Positions 52,422 through 60,250 of a stretch of 64,000 nt of DNA are shown here, piece by piece. The notes under the pieces are model-generated. The model saw only the letters and a list, made by a program, of their open reading frames with translations. It searched no databases and had not been told where the DNA came from. Location: contig NZ_DLHM01000004.1 of the NCBI RefSeq assembly GCF_002483205.1, forward strand, positions 714,962 through 778,961. Reading direction: 5' to 3'. Made by a program: the position numbers and the translations under genes. Every line of letters starts with the position of its first letter. Positions within the stretch are counted from its first letter, which is position 1. Origin of the DNA: Flavihumibacter sp. UBA7668 (GTDB lineage: Bacteria; Bacteroidota; Bacteroidia; Chitinophagales; Chitinophagaceae).

Positions 52422-53432
52422 ATGATTACTGTAAACCGCCAGGTGCTGACCCTGGATGAATTCACGATTCAGCAATTACGCAATTTTCCTAAAGCTACCG
52501 GACAGCTAAGTAACCTTTTAAGGGATATCGGACTGGCTGCCAAACGTATCAATGTGGAAGTAAACAAAGCCGGACTGGTAGATATTCTGGGGAACTACGG
52601 CAGTGTGAATGTTCAGGGTGAGGAAGTGAAAAAACTGGATGTATTCGCCAATAACCAGATGATGGGTGTTTTGCGGCATGGTATCAGTTGTGCCGGAATA
52701 GGAAGCGAGGAAATGGATGATGTTGTGGTATTTGATGATGAAGTAAGCAATCAATCCAAATACGTAGTATTATACGATCCGCTGGATGGAAGCAGCAATA
52801 TCGATGTGAATGTTTCCATAGGGACTATTTTCTCCGTTTTCAGACGAGTGAGTGAAGTGGGCAAACCCTGTACTAAAGAAGATTTCATCCAAAAAGGAAT
52901 TCACCAGGTAGCTGCGGGTTATATCATTTATGGAAGCAGTACCATGCTGGTATATGCTACCCGACGGGGTGTAAATGGTTTTACACTGGATCCCTCCATT
53001 GGTGAATTCTGCTTAAGTCACCCGGATATGAAATGTCCGGTTCATGGTCAGATTTATTCGGTTAATCACGGTAACTATTTTCAATATGATGAAGGTGTAA
53101 GAAAATATATTACCCTTTGCCAGCAGAAAAATGCAACCAATGGTGGGCCCTATACGCAACGATACATTGGAAGTATGGTAAGTGATGTACATCGCAATCT
53201 GATCAAAGGCGGAATTTTCATGTATCCCGGAACAAACGGTATGCCGGAAGGAAAACTGCGCCTGATGTATGAATGCAACCCATTCGCCTTTATTCTGGAA
53301 GTAGCAGGGGGACGGGCAACGGATGGAAAGCAGCGGATTCTGGATATTCAGCCCAAAACACTGCATGAACGATCTCCCTTTTTCACCGGAAGCAGTGGTA
53401 TGATGGATGAGCTGGAAGCCAGTATGGCATGA
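52422..53432 (+). CDS. fbp: Class 1 fructose-1,6-bisphosphatase
   Basis: The 336-residue enzyme hydrolyses fructose-1,6-bisphosphate to fructose-6-phosphate in gluconeogenesis. YDPLDGSSNIDVNVSIGTIF holds the metal-binding Asp residues, and GGIFMYPGTNGMPEGKLRL and the C-terminal VAGGRATDGKQRILDIQP complete the sugar phosphate site. The length matches the plant-type/bacterial class 1 family. It is divergent from aspartate kinase, each with its own -7 box. Confidence 0.97.
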   Translation: MITVNRQVLTLDEFTIQQLRNFPKATGQLSNLLRDIGLAAKRINVEVNKAGLVDILGNYGSVNVQGEEVKKLDVFANNQMMGVLRHGISCAGIGSEEMDDVVVFDDEVSNQSKYVVLYDPLDGSSNIDVNVSIGTIFSVFRRVSEVGKPCTKEDFIQKGIHQVAAGYIIYGSSTMLVYATRRGVNGFTLDPSIGEFCLSHPDMKCPVHGQIYSVNHGNYFQYDEGVRKYITLCQQKNATNGGPYTQRYIGSMVSDVHRNLIKGGIFMYPGTNGMPEGKLRLMYECNPFAFILEVAGGRATDGKQRILDIQPKTLHERSPFFTGSSGMMDELEASMA

Positions 53433-53485
53433 AATTTTCAATAACTTTAGTCATGGTAATGGTGTTGACGCTAAATCAGTGAACT

Positions 53486-53983
53486 ATGATGAAATCAGGG
53501 TTTTGGTTATTGATTATTATTGTGTTGATTCAGATTTCCTGTAAAACCGGACCATCTGGTAAATCCCGTACCGGTTCTGTTAGTTCAGCAACCAACCTTA
53601 GTGCAGGCTCTCTGGAACAATCCATCTTATTGGAAATAAATAACTACAGGAAAAAAAAGGGATTGGCACCACTAAGGGTAAATGCAGTAGTAGCTACTGA
53701 AGCCAGTTTGCACAGCCAGGCAATGGCCCGGAAACAGGTAGCTTTTGGGCATGGAGGCTATGGCGGAAGAGTTAAAAGAATCAGCTCCCGCCTGGAAGGT
53801 TTGGTAGGTTCAGCGGAAAATGTTGCGGTAGGAACCATGTCTGCAGCCGAGGTGGTTAAACGCTGGATCAATAGTCCGACTCACAGAAAAAATATCGAAG
53901 GCCCCTATAATTTAACCGGCATTGGCGTTTCAAAAGATGCCACTGGCCGCTTTTATTATACCCAGCTCTTTATCCGAAAATAA
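53486..53983 (+). CDS. CAP-domain (SCP/PR1-like) lipoprotein
   Basis: The 165-residue protein has a lipoprotein signal (lipobox IQISC, Cys near residue 19) and a complete CAP domain. ILLEINNYRKKKGLAPLRVN, LHSQAMARKQVAFGHGGYGG, GSAENVAVGTMSAAEVVKRW and NSPTHRKNIEGPYNLTGIGV contain the typical His/Glu cavity residues. Bacterial CAP proteins are secreted or surface-bound and their molecular roles vary. It follows fbp by 53 bp, and two adjacent ATG codons (53486, 53489) are possible starts. Confidence 0.92.
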   Translation: MMKSGFWLLIIIVLIQISCKTGPSGKSRTGSVSSATNLSAGSLEQSILLEINNYRKKKGLAPLRVNAVVATEASLHSQAMARKQVAFGHGGYGGRVKRISSRLEGLVGSAENVAVGTMSAAEVVKRWINSPTHRKNIEGPYNLTGIGVSKDATGRFYYTQLFIRK

Positions 53984-53985
53984 GT

Positions 53986-54025
53986 CCTTCAACTTCTAAC
54001 TTCCCACTTCAAACTTCATACTTCC
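53986..54025. repeat. Pyrimidine-rich low-complexity tract before the YfiT-like gene
   Basis: CTTCAACTTCTAACTTCC-type repeats (about 7-8 base period) fill the whole gap between the CAP gene and the next ATG. The inverse orientation resembles the GAAGTTGGAAGTGGGAAG end of the L,D-transpeptidase gene. Confidence 0.7.
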
Positions 54026-54553
54026 ATGGTGGATCTTCGCTACCCAATAGGACAATTCCAGCCGCTGCCTTATTCCGAAAAACAATTTCAGGAATGGATA
54101 ACAGATATCCGCTATTTACCGCAGCTATTGGAAAATGCCATTTTAAATCTGAATGACGATCAGCTGCAGGTACCTTACCGGGATGGTGGATGGACATCTC
54201 ACCAGGTTGTTCACCATGTTGCAGACAGTCATATGAATGCGGTGATTCGATTCAAGCTTGCCTTAACAGAAGATCAGCCAACCATCAAACCCTATGATGA
54301 AGAAGCCTGGGCAAAATTACCTGATGTAGAAAACCTACCGGTTAATATTTCACTAACCTTATTACATGCATTGCACAGCCGTTGGTTTCAGGTAATTCAA
54401 GGATTGGATCAAGCAACCCTGATGAATTGCTCTGTCATCCATCCACAACATGGAACCGTGATGAGTTGCTGGCATTTGCTGGGTATGTATAGCTGGCATG
54501 GCAGGCACCATGTTGCACATATCACCCGGTTAAGGGATCGGATGGGATGGTAA
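54026..54553 (+). CDS. YfiT/BstA-type bacillithiol S-transferase (DinB fold)
   Basis: The 175-residue protein begins MVDLRYPIGQFQP and has the YfiT-type metal site: GGWTSHQVVHHVADSHMNAV and MYSWHGRHHVAHITRLRDRM. It is closest to the YfiT group, which includes bacillithiol transferases that conjugate bacillithiol to electrophiles and antibiotics. The presence of BshC in the same window supports bacillithiol as the thiol. The ATG at 54026 follows a repeat tract. Confidence 0.9.
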   Translation: MVDLRYPIGQFQPLPYSEKQFQEWITDIRYLPQLLENAILNLNDDQLQVPYRDGGWTSHQVVHHVADSHMNAVIRFKLALTEDQPTIKPYDEEAWAKLPDVENLPVNISLTLLHALHSRWFQVIQGLDQATLMNCSVIHPQHGTVMSCWHLLGMYSWHGRHHVAHITRLRDRMGW

Positions 54554-54574
54554 GTCCAACGCATTGGTTGCAAA

Positions 54575-54605
54575 TTGGGAAGCTGCCTTAATTGCTGTTT
54601 CTTTG
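54575..54605 (+). promoter_or_regulatory. Probable leaderless promoter of the NUDIX gene
   Basis: TTG (54575-54577), 20 bp and TTTCTTTG (54598-54605) resemble the TTG / TAnnTTTG pattern with one mismatch. The box ends five bases before the A of the ATG at 54610. Confidence 0.45.
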
Positions 54606-54609
54606 TTCC

Positions 54610-55161
54610 ATGAAATGGAAAACACTGGAATCAACCTATATAAGTGATCATATCTATTTTACTGCAAGAAGAGATCGTTGTGAGCGGGAAGACGGCACCA
54701 TAATCGATCCTTATTTTGTTGTTGAAATGCCAACCTCCGCTACGGCATTGTCAATAACAGAGGATAATCGAATCCTACTGGTTAAGCAATACCGGCATCC
54801 GCTGGGGGATGTTATATTTGAATTTCCCGGCGGCTTTGTTGATCCGGGTGAAGATTTTGCAACCGGTATGCGCAGGGAATTACTGGAGGAAACCGGCTAC
54901 CAGTTCAGTCAGGTGGAATGGGTGGGCAGAGTTGCTGCCAATCCGGGTGTGTTGAATAATTATACTGAACTCTTTCTTGCAACCGGCGGACGAAAAGTGC
55001 AGGAACAGCAACTCGATAAAAACGAGGAAATTGAAGTGCTGGAATTTACTATGGAGGAATTTCTGAATAAAGTTGCCAAACAGGAAATCGTGCAGGCATT
55101 GCACATCAGTTGCCTATTCTTTGCATTGTTGAAGACAGGCAAACTGACCTTTAACGGTTAA
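54610..55161 (+). CDS. NUDIX hydrolase (ADP-ribose pyrophosphatase-like)
   Basis: The product of about 183 residues has a perfect NUDIX box, GGFVDPGEDFATGMRRELLEETG, with the Mg-binding Glu residues. A preceding ILLVKQYRHPLGDVIFEFPG is characteristic of ADP-ribose/ADP-sugar pyrophosphatases. It hydrolyses nucleoside diphosphate-X compounds, probably ADP-ribose. The ATG at 54610 gives MKWKTLESTYIS. Its 3' end overlaps folC on the other strand by 11 bp. Confidence 0.93.
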   Translation: MKWKTLESTYISDHIYFTARRDRCEREDGTIIDPYFVVEMPTSATALSITEDNRILLVKQYRHPLGDVIFEFPGGFVDPGEDFATGMRRELLEETGYQFSQVEWVGRVAANPGVLNNYTELFLATGGRKVQEQQLDKNEEIEVLEFTMEEFLNKVAKQEIVQALHISCLFFALLKTGKLTFNG

Positions 55162-56440
55162 CTTCAGCAATCACAAATACACTTCCGCATACCAGGATGA
55201 GGTCGTTTTTTGCAGCAGTAGTTCTGGCAGCAGCAATAGCACTATTTACTTCAGGATAAGCCGCACCAGTTAAACCAATTGCGGCAGCTTTACTTTTTAA
55301 TTCCTCAACCGGTAATGCTCTTGGTATTTGTGCCTGTGTAAAATAATAGGATGCCTGAACCGGAAGCAGTGACAATACCGATGAAATATCTTTGTCTTTT
55401 ACCATTCCGATAATCAGATGCAGGTGATGATAGGAGCCCAGCTCCAGCTGTTTCAGGATTGCCCGGATGCCATCCTCATTATGTGCAACATCCAGCACAA
55501 TATCGGGTGATTGATGTATCAACTCCCAGCGGCCATGTAAACCGGTCAGCTGTTTAACCTGTGATAATGCATTGTTTACTTGTGTTGTTGAGATTTTCCA
55601 GCCAGCTTGCTGAAGCACTGACACAGCCTGTAGAACGGTGCGTATATTATGAAGCTGGTAGTAACCCGGTAAATCAAGTTCATACTGATGGGCATCCTGT
55701 GCGGGTTTATGTTTGACAGTAACGATCAACCGATTATCCTGCTGTACCCAGTCAACAATTTCCTGTTCTTCTTCCGCAAAGAAAACAGGCGCCTGGCAGG
55801 ATGCTGCCGCAACTTCAAAAACCGGACGGGTTTCAGGCAGGGTTTCACCAATTACAACCGGCACTCCCTGTTTTATGATCCCTGCTTTTTCTGTAGCAAT
55901 AGTTGGCAGCTCATTTCCAAGAATCTGCATATGATCCCAGCCGATATTGGTAATGACTGATAATTCAGGATGAATGATATTGGTACTATCCAGCCGGCCA
56001 CCCAAACCGGTTTCAATAACTGCGATGTCTACCTGTTCTTCCGCAAACCATTGAAAAGCCATAGCTACCGTAATTTCAAAAAAGGAGGGCTCGATGGCAT
56101 CCATAAGGGGAATATAATCGTGGGTGAGATCAATTACCCGCTGTTCCGGAATCATTTGCCCGTTGATCCGGATCCGTTCACGAAAGTCTTTCAGATGCGG
56201 TGATGTATATAAACCTGTTTTATAACCGGCTTTTTGCAATATGGCGGCCAGCATATGGCTGGTAGAGCCTTTTCCATTGGTGCCGGCAATATGAATGGAT
56301 TTAAATTTAGTATGTGGATTACCGTTTGCATTTTCGAGGGCTATGATATTATGCAGGTCTTTTTTTAATGCACCTGCACCCTGTTTACTGAAAACAGGCA
56401 ATCTGCTATATAGAAAATCAATGGTTTCCGTGTAATTCAT
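55151..56440 (-). CDS. folC: Bifunctional folylpolyglutamate / dihydrofolate synthase
   Basis: The 429-residue Mur-ligase-family enzyme has HIAGTNGKGSTSHMLAAIL (P-loop), ETGLGGRLDSTNIIHPELSVITNIGWDHM, KAGIIKQGVPVVIGE and HGRWELIHQSPDIVLDVAHNEDG. It adds glutamate to dihydropteroate and to folates. It follows the TonB-like gene by 45 bp, a pairing common in Bacteroidetes, but it has its own promoter-like box just before the ATG. Confidence 0.95.
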   Translation of the reverse strand: MNYTETIDFLYSRLPVFSKQGAGALKKDLHNIIALENANGNPHTKFKSIHIAGTNGKGSTSHMLAAILQKAGYKTGLYTSPHLKDFRERIRINGQMIPEQRVIDLTHDYIPLMDAIEPSFFEITVAMAFQWFAEEQVDIAVIETGLGGRLDSTNIIHPELSVITNIGWDHMQILGNELPTIATEKAGIIKQGVPVVIGETLPETRPVFEVAAASCQAPVFFAEEEQEIVDWVQQDNRLIVTVKHKPAQDAHQYELDLPGYYQLHNIRTVLQAVSVLQQAGWKISTTQVNNALSQVKQLTGLHGRWELIHQSPDIVLDVAHNEDGIRAILKQLELGSYHHLHLIIGMVKDKDISSVLSLLPVQASYYFTQAQIPRALPVEELKSKAAAIGLTGAAYPEVNSAIAAARTTAAKNDLILVCGSVFVIAEVNR

Positions 56441-56445
56441 CCATG

Positions 56446-56453
56446 CAAAGCTA
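56446..56453 (-). promoter_or_regulatory. Putative leaderless -7 box of folC
   Basis: The minus strand reads TAGCTTTG, a perfect TAnnTTTG, five bases before the folC ATG (A at 56440). Confidence 0.45.
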
Positions 56454-56485
56454 GTGCTTCCAAAGCCGTAGAAGAAACATGGATC

Positions 56486-57361
56486 TTAATTTTTAAGACG
56501 GAAATTGAAGACGATTGTTCCCATCTGTTCTTCGCTGCCACTATTGAATTTTAATTGCATGGCTTTACGGGCAGCGATGGCTTTCAGGTTACTGTTGGAA
56601 GTAGTTGATCCCTTAGGCTGGTACACAGCCGAAATCACTTTTCCTGCGGGGTCAATGCGGATGTCCACCGCTACCTTGGCATTTTCATTAAAATCATCTT
56701 CAAACGAGGGTTGCTGTATGATCTTCCTGCCGGATAATCCTCTGGAAATGGAGACCCCGGATTTTCCTGTTCCTCCGTTGCCTTCATAATTGGTAGAATT
56801 GGGATTGCCACCCGGCTTGCCCTGATCACCCGAACCACCGGCAATACCCTGATTGCCGCCTTTTTGGTAAGAATCGGCTTCATTGCCGCCTTTTCCGGTT
56901 CCGGTTACTCCTTTAAAAACTGCCTTGGGTTTGGGAGGGGTAGGAGCTGGATTTTCAACTGGTTTGGCCGGCGTTTTTACTGCTTTGGGGGCTTCGTCTT
57001 TTTCAGGAATTTTGGTAGCATTCGGCTTGGGTTTGGCCGGCGTTTTAACTACCGGAGCTTCTTCATCCGTATCATCGGTTTCTATATCACGGGCATTGTC
57101 TGCAGCTGCTGCTGTAGCACGCGGTGGTGTATAAGTTACAGGTTGAGAAGGAGCGGGACTTTCCGGCGACATGGGCTGGTCTTCACCCAGGCCTTCATCA
57201 CTATTTCCCAGATTCACTTCAATACCTTCATCCAATGGTGGAGGTGGAGGCACAGGCAGTGTCCAGCGGATAAAAAACAATACCACCAGTATCAATACGA
57301 CTACGAGTGCAGTATATCCACCTGCCTTAATATTTTTCTGTACTTCAAATTCTGTTGCCAT
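56486..57361 (-). CDS. TonB-like energy-transducer protein
   Basis: The 291-residue protein has a single N-terminal membrane anchor (about 15-38) followed by a Pro-rich PVPPPPPLDEG stretch. A long Pro/Lys/Ala linker, a Gly-rich region and a C-terminal TonB-type domain (KVAVDIRIDPAGKVISAVYQ near the end) complete it. TonB proteins transmit proton-motive force to outer-membrane receptors. Genes for the ExbB/ExbD motor, often upstream of such a TonB-folC pair, are absent here; an EamA gene occupies that place. Confidence 0.85.
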   Translation of the reverse strand: MATEFEVQKNIKAGGYTALVVVLILVVLFFIRWTLPVPPPPPLDEGIEVNLGNSDEGLGEDQPMSPESPAPSQPVTYTPPRATAAAADNARDIETDDTDEEAPVVKTPAKPKPNATKIPEKDEAPKAVKTPAKPVENPAPTPPKPKAVFKGVTGTGKGGNEADSYQKGGNQGIAGGSGDQGKPGGNPNSTNYEGNGGTGKSGVSISRGLSGRKIIQQPSFEDDFNENAKVAVDIRIDPAGKVISAVYQPKGSTTSNSNLKAIAARKAMQLKFNSGSEEQMGTIVFNFRLKN

Positions 57362-57434
57362 ACTATCTTGGTTCGTGCCCTAAAGGTACGATACAATTTT
57401 ACGCGATTTTATTGAGGCAGATTCTCTCAGCCTG

Positions 57435-58361
57435 TTAAAGTTTTGGGCGAAGGTTCGCCAGTATTAATCCAATCAGGATCAAACCACCACTGATCAGATG
57501 GATATAAGTAATTTTTTCACCGAGTAACCAAACTGCTTCCAGGCTGCTGAATAGGGGAATCAGATTGCCAAAAAGCGAGGTTCTGACAGCCCCAATTCGC
57601 TTAATTGACCCATTCCAGCATAGAAAGGCAATAACAGAAGCTCCAAGTCCAAGATAGAGAATGATGGCAGCAAGTGAAACTGTCCATTGTACAGGTGGCT
57701 GTGCACTTATTTCCCAAAACCAGAAAGGAATCAGACAGCTGGTACCAATCGAAAAGGCGAGAAATAAAAATACAACGGGTGGCAAAGAATCCGTTTTTTT
57801 TCGAACCAGCAGGGTGTAAATGGCAAAAGCAAGGGCACCGGCCAGGATCCATGCATCGCCTCTTCCAAAACGCAGTGCCAGCAGATTTTCCCAACTGCCT
57901 TTTGATAATAAATAAAAAATTCCGATCAGGCAGGTAATTAGTCCGGCTAAACGTAAAAATGAAATTTTTTCTTTCAGAAAAATACTTCCGAGAATTATAA
58001 CCATAATGGGAGAACTGGTAGTTCCCACCAGCGCCAGATTGATAGCCGGAGAATATTTTCCAGCCACGTAAACCAGCGTATTAAAAAGACTGACACCGGT
58101 AATGCCAATTGCCAGATAATAACCAGGGCGGGCACGCAATGCCTGTACCAATGCTTTGCGCATGGACCAAACAAAAGGAAGAAGAATCAGGCTGGCGGTT
58201 AACCAACGGTAAAAAGCCAGACTCACCGGTGGAATACTGGCATGAACAGATCTGGCCACTATAAAATTACCACTCCAGATGAGGGTAGCTGTTACAGCCA
58301 ATAAAATGCCTTTCCACAAATTGGAGGATGCCTTCTGTTTACCGGGTAACTCTGCTTCCAT
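57435..58361 (-). CDS. EamA/DMT-family transporter
   Basis: The 308-residue protein has ten hydrophobic helices in two EamA repeats: ATLIWSGNFIVARSV in the first half, GLGASVIAFLCWNGSIKRIG in the second. Such transporters export amino acids, nucleosides or other metabolites. Its ATG shares one base with the stop of the radical SAM gene (TAATG), so the two are probably translationally coupled and may act on related compounds. Confidence 0.92.
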   Translation of the reverse strand: MEAELPGKQKASSNLWKGILLAVTATLIWSGNFIVARSVHASIPPVSLAFYRWLTASLILLPFVWSMRKALVQALRARPGYYLAIGITGVSLFNTLVYVAGKYSPAINLALVGTTSSPIMVIILGSIFLKEKISFLRLAGLITCLIGIFYLLSKGSWENLLALRFGRGDAWILAGALAFAIYTLLVRKKTDSLPPVVFLFLAFSIGTSCLIPFWFWEISAQPPVQWTVSLAAIILYLGLGASVIAFLCWNGSIKRIGAVRTSLFGNLIPLFSSLEAVWLLGEKITYIHLISGGLILIGLILANLRPKL

Positions 58362-59653
58362 TAGTGTGCGAAATCAAGTTCGTATTTTCCTTTCATTCGC
58401 TCGATCGGAGGATTATAATAACCGAATTTCAGCGCCGGAAATTCTTCGCGGATCAATTCCATCAATTGTTTCACCCCCATGCATTCCCCGGTATCCGTTA
58501 CGCCAATTTTACCGAGGTACCAATCGGGATCAATATTGAAATTTCTCCACTGGATCATACAGAGATCCGTTTCGCGGATCAGTTTTCGCAGGGCCTCATA
58601 TTCAGCGATGCTATCCGTCATACCAGGGAAAACAAAATAATTGATAGAGGTCCAGCCGCCATAACTGCGCATTACTTTCAGGCTTTCCAAAATATCCTCA
58701 AACACATAATTATTCGGCCGGTAATAAGGCATATAAATTTCACTGCGGGCACTGTTGGTGGACACCCGCATACTGTTCAAACCTGCTTCGCACAAGGCTT
58801 TCACTGCATCCGGTTTGGATCCGTTGGTATTTATATTGATGCTGCCTTTTGGCGTGTGTTTGCGGATTTCGCGAATCGCGTCACGAAGCGTATCCCAAAC
58901 CAACAAGGGTTCTCCTTCGCATCCCTGTCCAAAACTGATGATAGGGTAGGGGGCGGATTCCAGGTGCGGCACCGTGTATTCCACAATTTCTTCCGGACTT
59001 GGCCGAAAAGTAAGGCGATCCTGAGTTGAAACAATGGCTTCCTCATCGGGCTGTAGTGAAATGCAACCAACACAATTGGCATTACAGGCAGGAGAAGCTG
59101 GAACCGGACATTCCCATCGCCCCATGAAATAGTTGCGGGCAGCCGGACAATGATAGGTATTGCAACAATTATCGGCCAGGTGTTTAACCAACCGGTTATG
59201 AGGATAAGCCTGCACCAATTGGGAAAGTCCGGATTGAATGATTACATCGTCATAGCCCTTGCATTCCTGCCTGATATCCGCTTCGATCCGGACAGCCGGA
59301 ACAACAAATTCATCGTTTATCCAGCCGGCCGCTGTATAACAAAAAAGCGGAAGAGTCGGAGCATCCGGAGAGGTTTCATAGGCAGCCAGGAATAAACCGG
59401 TATGGGCCGGTGGGATGAAAGCTGCCACAGCCCAGCCTTTTTCACAAAGCCGCATTTCACCGGTTTCAACATCTATACCAATACCTCTTCTGCCGGGTAA
59501 TTCATAGAGATTACCGCCGTCAGGAAGCGTGATCCAGTCTTCGTCGGGAATCGGGTAAACATCCCAGCCGCTTCGGCCGGTGGCATAAAGAGTTTCGTCT
59601 TCAAAAATAGTTCCTTTACCATCTGAATAAAGGAGAAAAGGGGTAGTAGCCAT
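58361..59653 (-). CDS. Radical SAM protein of unknown function
   Basis: The product of about 430 residues has an N-terminal part of ~175 residues without recognised motif, apart from ADNCCNTYHCPAARN, a Cys-rich segment. A radical SAM domain follows with CNANCVGCIS, the CxxxCxxC motif for the 4Fe-4S cluster. PIISFGQGCEGEPLLVWDTL and SININTNGSKPDAVKALCEA fit the SAM-binding and barrel strands. No SPASM-like C-terminus is obvious. I start it at 59653 (MATTPFLLYSDG) because a -7 box lies only four bases upstream. It overlaps the EamA start. Confidence 0.85.
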   Translation of the reverse strand: MATTPFLLYSDGKGTIFEDETLYATGRSGWDVYPIPDEDWITLPDGGNLYELPGRRGIGIDVETGEMRLCEKGWAVAAFIPPAHTGLFLAAYETSPDAPTLPLFCYTAAGWINDEFVVPAVRIEADIRQECKGYDDVIIQSGLSQLVQAYPHNRLVKHLADNCCNTYHCPAARNYFMGRWECPVPASPACNANCVGCISLQPDEEAIVSTQDRLTFRPSPEEIVEYTVPHLESAPYPIISFGQGCEGEPLLVWDTLRDAIREIRKHTPKGSININTNGSKPDAVKALCEAGLNSMRVSTNSARSEIYMPYYRPNNYVFEDILESLKVMRSYGGWTSINYFVFPGMTDSIAEYEALRKLIRETDLCMIQWRNFNIDPDWYLGKIGVTDTGECMGVKQLMELIREEFPALKFGYYNPPIERMKGKYELDFAH

Positions 59654-59657
59654 CCGG

Positions 59658-59665
59658 CAAAGATA
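59658..59665 (-). promoter_or_regulatory. Putative leaderless -7 box of the radical SAM gene
   Basis: The minus strand reads TATCTTTG, a perfect TAnnTTTG, with its G at 59658 and the A of the ATG at 59653. No -33 element is obvious. Confidence 0.5.
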
Positions 59666-59681
59666 GAAAGATGCAGGGGAT

Positions 59682-60233
59682 TTATTCTGCTTTGAGCTGC
59701 TTCCGGCAATACTCGTTGAATTCATCTTCTTCGCAATCATCCTCGTCGTCGTCGATGGTTTCGCGTTGGAATAAGCGATTATTGGTATAATCCATAGTTA
59801 GCAGATTATCCTTCAGGATGATATTGCTGAACTCCGACCAGTCGTATCTTTTACGGGGAAGTGAATTGAACACAATTTCGGTGTCAGCAAATCCGATTTC
59901 CAGGTCCTTTTTGGCCTGGTGTTCAAAAAGCCCCATAATCAGAAGTATAATACTCAGCCAGGGATAAAAGGGCATTGCGGCCCAAACCAACCCGGTAATC
60001 ATCAAAATATAATTAAAACGGATCCGCCATTTTTTATTCATCAGTTGGTAGAGATTCCAGGCGGTGAGTCCGATTACCACAAGGCCACCCAATAGTAATA
60101 TCAGGGGTCGTTCAGGGATCATTAGATAACCGTACAAAAACAGCAGGGAAGATACACTGCATACCAGGATACTGAATCGATCAATGGTAGCCCGGTGCTG
60201 ATTTTTTAATGTAACAACATACTGGTAAATCAT
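59682..60233 (-). CDS. Small membrane protein with acidic C-terminus, unknown function
   Basis: The product of about 183 residues has four hydrophobic segments (around 20-40, 45-65, 75-95 and 100-115) and a soluble C-terminal part ending in a very acidic run (IDDDEDDCEEDEF). It is not recognised. The ATG at 60233 gives MIYQYVVTLKN; a longer frame exists. It lies between the arginase-like gene (17-bp gap) and the radical SAM gene. Confidence 0.65.
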   Translation of the reverse strand: MIYQYVVTLKNQHRATIDRFSILVCSVSSLLFLYGYLMIPERPLILLLGGLVVIGLTAWNLYQLMNKKWRIRFNYILMITGLVWAAMPFYPWLSIILLIMGLFEHQAKKDLEIGFADTEIVFNSLPRKRYDWSEFSNIILKDNLLTMDYTNNRLFQRETIDDDEDDCEEDEFNEYCRKQLKAE

Positions 60234-60250
60234 TGCGGCGAATATAGTAC

